A program made the position numbers and the translations under genes. Below the pieces are notes generated by a model. The model worked only from the letters and a program-made list of their open reading frames with translations, was not told the origin of the DNA and ran no database searches. DNA of 64,000 bases, taken from contig CAWCLV010000001.1 in the NCBI GenBank assembly GCA_963796485.1, positions 2,170,001 through 2,234,000 on the forward strand, given 5' to 3'. Source of the stretch: CAWCDJ01 sp963796485 (GTDB lineage: Bacteria > Acidobacteriota > Terriglobia > Bryobacterales > Bryobacteraceae). Position 1 is the stretch's first letter, and each line of letters begins with the position of its first letter. Positions 58,084 to 64,000 of the stretch are shown here, piece after piece.

Positions 58084-60258
58084 TTGAAAGCGATCGTTCT
58101 GGCCGCCGGAAAGCGCACCGCCAGCGCCTATCGCCCTTCCCTGATGCTCGAGTCGCTGGGCGAGCGCACCATCATCGAATGCGTCGTGCAGAACGCGATG
58201 GAACTCGTTCCCCCGGAGAGCATTTATATCGTTGCGGGCGACCGCGAACCCGAAATCCGCGACCGCCTCGGGTCCGGGTTTCATTACGTCCGCCAAAACG
58301 AACCGCTGGGCACCGGTAACGCGGTAACGCAGGTCGCGCCCTCCCTGAAAGATTTTGCCGGCGACCTCCTGATTCTGTATGGCGATACTCCCCTGCTGCG
58401 CCCGGCATCTCTTCGAGGCCTGCTCAACCGGCACCGTCTGAAGCAGTCGAGCCTGACCCTGATGGCTGCCGTGCTCGACCGCCCGCTGCCCTACGGCCGC
58501 ATCATCCGCAACGCCGGCGGCCAGATCCTCGACATTATCGAAGAGACCGAGGCCTCGGCCGAAGTGCGCGAGATTCTCGAATTGAACGTAGGCGCCTACG
58601 TCTTCGATTCGAAAGTCCTCTTCCCCGCCCTCGAGCGCCTCTCCCCGTCCCCGCGCGACGGCCACTACCGCCTTACCGACAGCGTGCACGAACTCATCCG
58701 CTCCGGCCTCGTCGTCGAGAGCTACCGGGTTTACGACCCTGACGAAGTGCAAGGCATCAACAGCGCCGCCGACCTCGCCGAAGCCGGGTTCATCCTGCAA
58801 AAGCGCCTCTTCCGTCCGCGCCGCCAGGAGGAACAGGACGTCGTCACGTTCGGCACCGGCGGATGGCGCGCGGTCATCGGCGAAGGCTTCACGATGAAGA
58901 ACGTGCGGCGCCTGAGTCAGGCGCTGGCCAACGAGATCACCTGGCGAGCCGTCGAAGGCCGCGGCGTCATCATCGGCTATGACCGCCGCTTTCTTTCCAG
59001 GCAGGCTGCCGAGGCCGCGGCCGAGGTCTTCGCCGGCAACAATATTCAGACCGTACTCCTGCGCGAAGACGCGCCCACGCCCCTGATCACCTACGCCACC
59101 GCTGTCCGGCATTCGGCCTACGGTCTGGCGTTCACCGCCAGCCACAACCCGCCGGAGTGGAACGGCCTCAAGGTCTTTCACGGCGATGGGTCGCTGCTGC
59201 TGGACCACGAAACGCGCCAGATCGAAAATGAGACCAATCGCCTCGGCCTCGACGACGTGGTCAAACTGGAGCTCGACGTGGCGATGCAGGCCGGAGTCGT
59301 TGAACCGGGCGATTTCACCAACCAGTATGTGGACGCGGTCGAAAAGCTGATCGACCTTGACGCCATTCGCAACGCGGCTCTCAAAGTGATCGTCGATCCC
59401 ATGTACGGCGTCGGCCAGCTCACGCTCGGCATCGTACTCACCGAAGCGCGCTGCCGCGTTACGTTCATCCACGAGCGCCACAACCCGCTGTTCGGCGGCC
59501 GCTCGCCCGCACCGAATCCGGAGGCCCTGCGGCTGCTCTCCTCCACCATGCGCGACGGCGGCTACGATCTCGGCCTGGCCATGGACGGCGACGCGGACCG
59601 CATCGCCATCGTGGATGAGCATGGCGAATACATCTCCGTCAACGAAGTCCTTCTGCTGCTCTATTGGTATCTGCATGAAGTCCGCGGCGAACGCGGCGGC
59701 GTAGTGCGCAATCTGGCGACCAGCCACATGCTGGACCGCCTCGCACACCGCTTCGGCGAGGAATGCTACGAGGTTCCCGTGGGTTTCAAGCACATCGTCT
59801 CGGCGATGGTGGAGCACAACGCGCTCCTCGGAGGCGAGTCCTCCGGCGGCCTCACCATCCGGGGCCACATCCTGGGCAAAGACGGGATCTTCGCCTCTGC
59901 CCTGATCGTGGAAATGCTCGCCCGCACCGCAAAGAAGATCGGCGAATTGCGGCAGACGGTCTTTGGACTCATCGGCCGGCTTTACCAGTTGGAGGAGGCG
60001 TTTCCGGCCACACCCGAAATGCGCATCGACGTGCCGCGCCGCCTCACCGAGGCATCCCTCGCGCGCATCGGCCCCTATCCCGTCTCGAAAGTCTCCCACC
60101 TCGACGGGACCAAGATCTACCTGCAAGACGACGCCTGGCTGCTGCTCCGCTTCTCCGGCACCGAGCCGGTCCTGCGGCTGGTAGTGGAAGCCGAAAGCAC
60201 GGAAAAAGCGGGGGAGCTGATGGACTGGTTCAGAAAATTTGCGACGGGAGGCGCTTAG
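58084..60258 (+). CDS. Fused nucleotidyltransferase and phosphohexomutase
   Basis: A 724-residue fusion from TTG 58084 (KAIVLAAGKR); ATG codons at 58021-58048 are alternatives. Residues 1-235 are a GlmU-N-like sugar nucleotidyltransferase (LGTGNAVTQV, LLILYGDTPLLRP, VGAYVFDS). Its nucleotide loop reads LAAGKRTASAYRPSLML, which lacks the G-x-G-T-R-M and P-K of active enzymes. Residues 255-724 are an alpha-D-phosphohexomutase: GTGGWRAVIGEGFT, the phosphoserine loop TASHNPPEWNG, the metal loop DGDADRIA and the sugar loop GGESSGGL, and C-terminal RFSGTEPVLRL. The mutase half looks complete. Probably makes or interconverts sugar-1-phosphates for cell-surface glycans. Confidence 0.87.
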   Translation: MKAIVLAAGKRTASAYRPSLMLESLGERTIIECVVQNAMELVPPESIYIVAGDREPEIRDRLGSGFHYVRQNEPLGTGNAVTQVAPSLKDFAGDLLILYGDTPLLRPASLRGLLNRHRLKQSSLTLMAAVLDRPLPYGRIIRNAGGQILDIIEETEASAEVREILELNVGAYVFDSKVLFPALERLSPSPRDGHYRLTDSVHELIRSGLVVESYRVYDPDEVQGINSAADLAEAGFILQKRLFRPRRQEEQDVVTFGTGGWRAVIGEGFTMKNVRRLSQALANEITWRAVEGRGVIIGYDRRFLSRQAAEAAAEVFAGNNIQTVLLREDAPTPLITYATAVRHSAYGLAFTASHNPPEWNGLKVFHGDGSLLLDHETRQIENETNRLGLDDVVKLELDVAMQAGVVEPGDFTNQYVDAVEKLIDLDAIRNAALKVIVDPMYGVGQLTLGIVLTEARCRVTFIHERHNPLFGGRSPAPNPEALRLLSSTMRDGGYDLGLAMDGDADRIAIVDEHGEYISVNEVLLLLYWYLHEVRGERGGVVRNLATSHMLDRLAHRFGEECYEVPVGFKHIVSAMVEHNALLGGESSGGLTIRGHILGKDGIFASALIVEMLARTAKKIGELRQTVFGLIGRLYQLEEAFPATPEMRIDVPRRLTEASLARIGPYPVSKVSHLDGTKIYLQDDAWLLLRFSGTEPVLRLVVEAESTEKAGELMDWFRKFATGGA

Positions 60259-60701
60259 CGGCCGCTTAACGCGGGCGTGTCCGAGATGTCCACCACGGGA
60301 GAGGTGACGATCGTCGCAAATTCCGGGTGCCGGAACTCGAGGTGCATTCCCCTGCCGATGTACGCGGGCCGCATCATCGAGCCTCCCCACGTGGAGCCTT
60401 GAAGCTCCACCAGCACCGGTTCCGGACAGTAGACCGGGTGTCCCGAAATCAGGACCTGCTTTTCGCCGCAACAGCGGATCCGGTACGATCGATTCTCCGT
60501 CCGGATTTCCAACTCCGTGCCCCGGGGGAGACGCTCCAGGTAGACTCCGCCTTCGATCTCGGAACGGATGAAATCGCGGTTGATCCTGTCGTCCAGGGCC
60601 GCATGCGGAAACCGCGGGATCCCCTCGCCTTGAGTCCGGTGCTGCACGTCAGGCTCGATTATACGATAGATAGCCGCCTCCCCCACACGATATTGCTGCA
60701 A
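60255..60701 (-). CDS. Conserved hypothetical protein, possibly acidobacterial
   Basis: A frame of 148 codons from TTG 60701; GTG 60647 is an alternative start, and TATAAT at 60663-60658 on the minus strand would favour a start nearer the middle. The C-terminal half is protein-like: GVYLERLPRGTELEIRTENRSYRIRC, VLISGHPVYCPEPVLVEL, GSTWGGSMMRPAYIGRGMHLEF, TSPVVDI. I recall similar short proteins in Acidobacteria but no function. It overlaps the mutase stop by 4 bp (convergent). Confidence 0.6.
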   Translation of the reverse strand: MQQYRVGEAAIYRIIEPDVQHRTQGEGIPRFPHAALDDRINRDFIRSEIEGGVYLERLPRGTELEIRTENRSYRIRCCGEKQVLISGHPVYCPEPVLVELQGSTWGGSMMRPAYIGRGMHLEFRHPEFATIVTSPVVDISDTPALSGR

Positions 60702-60717
60702 TACGGGCTTTCAAACC

Positions 60718-60742
60718 GGGCAGGTCAGGAGGCCTGCCCCAC
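60718..60742. repeat. Single copy of the dispersed GGGCAGG...CCTGCCCCAC element
   Basis: GGGCAGGTCAGGAGG followed by CCTGCCCCAC, matching the core of the elements at 10848, 17362 and 23661 with one change. It lies between two divergent genes. Confidence 0.75.
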
Positions 60743-60869
60743 TCGCCCAAAATTCGCCAAGTGATTCGCGCGCTTGAGCTTTTGGCCCTATCCCTCTGTG
60801 CCGCGCGTCCTATCTTGGACTATAATCGTCTGACGATGTTACCCGCCTGAGGGGGCCGGGTGGCCGAGG

Positions 60870-63800
60870 ATGGCAGAGGGAAAGCCCAGGCAAATCGGCA
60901 GATACGAGATCGTGGAGGAACTGGGCCGTGGCGGGTTCGGCCTGGTCTACCGCGCGCACGATCCAACTGTGGGCCGCTCCGTCGCCATCAAAGTCCTGAC
61001 CCAGGCCAGCAAGGACACCCTCACGCGTTTCCGCAACGAGGCCATGGTGGCCGGCAATCTGCGGCACGAAAACCTCGTCACCGTTTACGAGTACGGAACC
61101 CACGAAAACGTTCCCTACATCGCCATGGAGTACCTCGAAGGCGAGGACCTCCACCACATCATCAGTTCGCACAAACCCCTCAGCCTGCTCGACAAGTGCA
61201 ATATCATGTCCCAGGTCGCCGAAGGCTTGTACTGCGCACACAAGAACGGCGTGGTTCACCGGGACGTGAAGCCGGCCAACATCATGGTGCTGCGCGACGG
61301 CACCGTGAAGATCATGGATTTCGGCATCGCGCGGCTGATGAACGACCGCGAGGCCACCCGTCTCACCCAGCAGGGATACCTCATCGGCACGCTGCTCTAT
61401 ATGGCTCCGGAACAGCTTGCCGGCGCCGAGTTCGACTCGCTCTGCGACATCTTCGCGTACGGCGTCATCTTCTACGAACTGATCACCGGAAAGCACCCGT
61501 TCGACGCGCCCGACGCGCGCAGCATGATGTACAAGCTGACCTTCGAGGATCCTCGCCCGCTGAAGGAATACGCCCCCGAGATTCCCGATGCGCTGCAGCA
61601 GGTAATCTCCCGGATCATCCAGCGCGACCGCGAGATCCGGTACCAGAGCCTGAGGGAAGTTCAGTTCGATACCGAACCGATCCGCATCGATTTGCGGCGG
61701 GAGCGCGCCGCATCGCTAATGGCCCAGGCGCAGGAGCTTTCCGAAAAAACACAGCTCGATCCCGCGCTGACGGTGGTGCAGGAATGTCTCGATCTCGAAC
61801 CCGGCAACCGGGCGGCCCGTGCGCTGCGGGAACAACTTCTCAAGCAGATCCGGCACCGTTCGTTGCAGCCGAGAATCGAGTCCCTGCTCGCTTCCGGCGA
61901 GGACCACCTGGCTCAGCGCCATTTCAGCGACGCCCTCCAGGCTTTCGAACTCGCCCTCAAACTCGACCGCGATAACGCCTATATTCACGGCCGCATCGAG
62001 CACGCAAAGGGTTTGCTGGAGCACGCCCGGCAGGCATCCGAACTGCTCGCCGAAGCGCGCCGCGAGTTCGAAGACCAGAACCTCACCGCGGCCTACCGCA
62101 ATGCCACGGAGGCTCTGCGCCACGACCCGCAGAACCCCGAGGCGGCGGAATTCCTGAAAACCGTGCAATCCGTGGTGGAGCGCCGCCAGGCGGAACAGCG
62201 CATCGACGACGCGATTCGCAAGGCGCAGAGTCTTCTGCTGGTCCCGGCCTACGACGAGGCGATCGCCGTCCTCACCGGCTTGGCCGCCGACGCCGATTCA
62301 CCCAAAGTCCGCCGCGCTCTCGAACTCGTTCGCAACGAAAAGGCCGCGCAGGAACGGAAGCAGCGGCTCAACAATGAAATGGCGAGCTCCACGAATCTCC
62401 TTCGGGAGCACCGCGTGGAGGAGGCGGCGGCCTGCCTGAAGAAGCTCCAACGCGATTACCCGGACAACAAGGAGGTCGCCCATCTTCTGGCTTACGCCCA
62501 GAAGGAGCTCGCGGCACGCGCGCGCGCCCTGGCCGTCGAAAGTGTCGTAAATGAGGCCGGCAATCTCGCCGACCTGCGCAACTTCGACGCCGCGCTCGGT
62601 ATCCTCGACCAGTCGCTCAAAAAATTCCCCGGCGAAACGGCCCTCATCCGGCTCCTGGCGAATACCATGGCCGCGAAGGGAACCTGGGAGCGGCAGCAGG
62701 CGGTGCAGTCCGTCCTCGCCAAATGCGAGGCGCTCCGCGCCGAACAGCGTTTTGCAGAAGCCATCGAGGCCGTCGAAGGCACGCTCCAGATGTACACCTC
62801 CGAGCCCGCCCTGCTGAACCTGCTCGAACACCTGGAAGCTGAATGGACCGTGCAGCGGCGGAAAGAGGCGGTACGCAAAGCCAGGGAGCACGCCGAAAAC
62901 CTCCTCCGCGAAGAGCAGCCGGAGAAAGCGCTCCAGCACCTCCAACAGGCACTGCTGAAGTATCCGGGCGATCCTGTCCTCGCGGCTCTCCTCGGGCGTG
63001 TCCAGGAAGAAGTCAGGGCCTTCGAGCGCGCGCGTGCCGTGGAGGGGATTTCCAAAACCGTCGCACAAGGCCTGGAGACCCGGGAGTTCGATAAGGCCCT
63101 GAGAGCTGTGGACCAGGGCCTCGAAACATGGCGCGAGGAACCAGCTCTGCTCCGGCTCCGCGCGGACGCGCTAGCGGCGAAACAGGCTTGGGACCGCCGG
63201 CAGGCCATCAGCCAGGCGGTCGCCCGCGCCCGAAAGCTGCTGGCGGACGAGCAATTCGTCGAGGCTCTTACGACGGTCGCCGCAGCCCTTGCCGATTATC
63301 CCGGCGACCCCGCCCTGACGGGCCTGCAGAATGACATCGAGCAGAGTTGGGAGGCGTACAAGCGCCGGCAGGCGATCCTGAAAATCGCGAGCGAGGCGCG
63401 AGTGCTGCTCTCCAGGGACCGGTTGGACGAGGCCGCCGCAACCCTTGAACAAGGCCTCCGCGACTACCCCGGTGAGCCGGAACTCGAAAAGCTGTCCGCG
63501 CAAACCGACGAGGCGTTGCGCGCGCGCGAGCGGAAACTGGCAATCGAACGCGCGGTTCAGGCGTCCCAGTCTCTCGCCGCCGCAAAGGAATTCGACCGCG
63601 CTCGCAGGACTCTCGAACAGGCGCTCTCGACGTACCCTGGCGAAAACTCACTCGTCCGGGAGTTGGCGTCCCTCAGGACCGCTGAAGCCGCCTGGCGCGA
63701 GCAACTCGCCGTCGAAAGCCTGCTCGAACAGACGGCGCAATTGGCCGGCGAGAGCCGGTTCGACGAGGCTCTTCAACTGCTCTCCGCCTCCGCTCTCCGC

Positions 63801-64000
63801 GCGCCTTCGCTCGCCGATGCTCAAAAACAGATCGAGGCCCAAAAGGCCGAACATCTGCGCCGCAAGGCCATCGCCGCCGCTGCGAGCGCGGCCACGCTGT
63901 TGCTCGACCAGGGCCGGCTCGAAGAAGCCATTCAGGTCCTCCGGAAGGGCACCACCAGCTACCCCGGAGAGAGTGAGTGGGAACCGCTGATGGCGCGCGC
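60870..64000 (+). CDS. Ser/Thr protein kinase with long 56-residue helical repeat array, runs past window end
   Basis: From ATG 60870 the frame is open for 1043 codons to the window edge. Residues 10-265 are a Hanks-type kinase: ELGRGGFGLVYRA, VAIKVL (Lys41), VVHRDVKPANIM (His130-Asp132), IMDFGIARL (Asp150), GTLLYMAPEQLAG, and a regulatory arm LREVQFDTEP. After two TPR-like units, a helical repeat begins near residue 430. YPG[D/E]-type corners fall at 62457, 62625, 62793, 62961, 63129, 63297, 63465, 63633 and 63801, exactly 168 bp apart. No membrane helix is seen. A frame-shifted 371-residue open frame over the kinase domain is spurious. Confidence 0.92.
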   Translation, partial: MAEGKPRQIGRYEIVEELGRGGFGLVYRAHDPTVGRSVAIKVLTQASKDTLTRFRNEAMVAGNLRHENLVTVYEYGTHENVPYIAMEYLEGEDLHHIISSHKPLSLLDKCNIMSQVAEGLYCAHKNGVVHRDVKPANIMVLRDGTVKIMDFGIARLMNDREATRLTQQGYLIGTLLYMAPEQLAGAEFDSLCDIFAYGVIFYELITGKHPFDAPDARSMMYKLTFEDPRPLKEYAPEIPDALQQVISRIIQRDREIRYQSLREVQFDTEPIRIDLRRERAASLMAQAQELSEKTQLDPALTVVQECLDLEPGNRAARALREQLLKQIRHRSLQPRIESLLASGEDHLAQRHFSDALQAFELALKLDRDNAYIHGRIEHAKGLLEHARQASELLAEARREFEDQNLTAAYRNATEALRHDPQNPEAAEFLKTVQSVVERRQAEQRIDDAIRKAQSLLLVPAYDEAIAVLTGLAADADSPKVRRALELVRNEKAAQERKQRLNNEMASSTNLLREHRVEEAAACLKKLQRDYPDNKEVAHLLAYAQKELAARARALAVESVVNEAGNLADLRNFDAALGILDQSLKKFPGETALIRLLANTMAAKGTWERQQAVQSVLAKCEALRAEQRFAEAIEAVEGTLQMYTSEPALLNLLEHLEAEWTVQRRKEAVRKAREHAENLLREEQPEKALQHLQQALLKYPGDPVLAALLGRVQEEVRAFERARAVEGISKTVAQGLETREFDKALRAVDQGLETWREEPALLRLRADALAAKQAWDRRQAISQAVARARKLLADEQFVEALTTVAAALADYPGDPALTGLQNDIEQSWEAYKRRQAILKIASEARVLLSRDRLDEAAATLEQGLRDYPGEPELEKLSAQTDEALRARERKLAIERAVQASQSLAAAKEFDRARRTLEQALSTYPGENSLVRELASLRTAEAAWREQLAVESLLEQTAQLAGESRFDEALQLLSASALRAPSLADAQKQIEAQKAEHLRRKAIAAAASAATLLLDQGRLEEAIQVLRKGTTSYPGESEWEPLMAR

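Noticed and set aside
57952..60471. 839-residue open frame on the minus strand
   Set aside because: It is antisense to the nucleotidyltransferase-mutase fusion and shows no family motif; high GC gives long shadow frames.
60860..61975. 371-residue open frame over the kinase domain
   Set aside because: Arg/Gly/His-rich shifted frame; the kinase motifs are in the frame starting at 60870.

Overview
The window is a GC-rich bacterial chromosome segment, densely coded on both strands. It looks like an acidobacterium of the Bryobacterales/Solibacter group. The evidence is a secreted protein with the domain first described in Solibacter (TIGR03437-like, 20677-22797), a PadR plus small membrane protein module typical of that group, many Tat or Sec signal peptides on enzymes, an LptD outer-membrane assembly protein (diderm envelope), and a dispersed GGGGCAGGCC-type palindromic repeat between genes. 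This placement is an inference; no rRNA is present.

Layout. 1-10.3 kb: DUF72 and gamma-glutamyltransferase, two small metal-binding-type genes, a PLP aminotransferase, an alginate-export-type porin, and a minus-strand operon of split transketolase, histidine kinase, response regulator and amidohydrolase. 10.3-13.2 kb: a membrane zinc-ribbon protein, a TIM-barrel isomerase, and hemB followed by a decayed hicA with an intact hicB. 13.2-17.4 kb: a tight plus-strand operon of a small zinc protein, serS, an ABC-2 permease, an ABC ATPase, and a Spx/ArsC-like gene with an in-frame UGA exactly at its first redox cysteine and a perfect hairpin just downstream; this is a probable unannotated selenoprotein. 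17.4-20.6 kb: a CHASE2 kinase and sigma-54 regulator pair. 20.7-30 kb: a TIGR03437-type surface protein, an SDR, an 84-bp tandem array, an MFS / N-acylamino-acid racemase-like / GNAT / MazG operon, a methyltransferase and a PIG-L deacetylase. 30-42 kb: AlkB, an ABC exporter, a secreted ADP-ribosylglycohydrolase-like protein, a ROK kinase, a Ycf46-like AAA protein, LptD and an RDD protein.

42-48 kb is an acyl-CoA catabolic locus: MaoC, CitE-like lyase, class III CoA-transferase and acyl-CoA dehydrogenase on the minus strand, diverging from an SDR and a thiolase. 48.2-52.1 kb is the most accessory-looking part. Two identical tRNA-Val(GAC) genes in opposite orientation bracket a gene-poor, AT-richer stretch and a PadR-controlled cassette. 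After it come a decaheme OmcA/MtrC-family cytochrome, a frameshifted DUF5107/TPR gene, a fused nucleotidyltransferase-phosphohexomutase with an eroded nucleotide-binding loop, and a Ser/Thr kinase running off the window whose C-terminal part is an exact 56-residue (168-bp) repeat ladder.

Start sites were chosen by signal peptides, Shine-Dalgarno sequences and stop/start overlaps. All functional calls are from reading the sequence; no database search was run.
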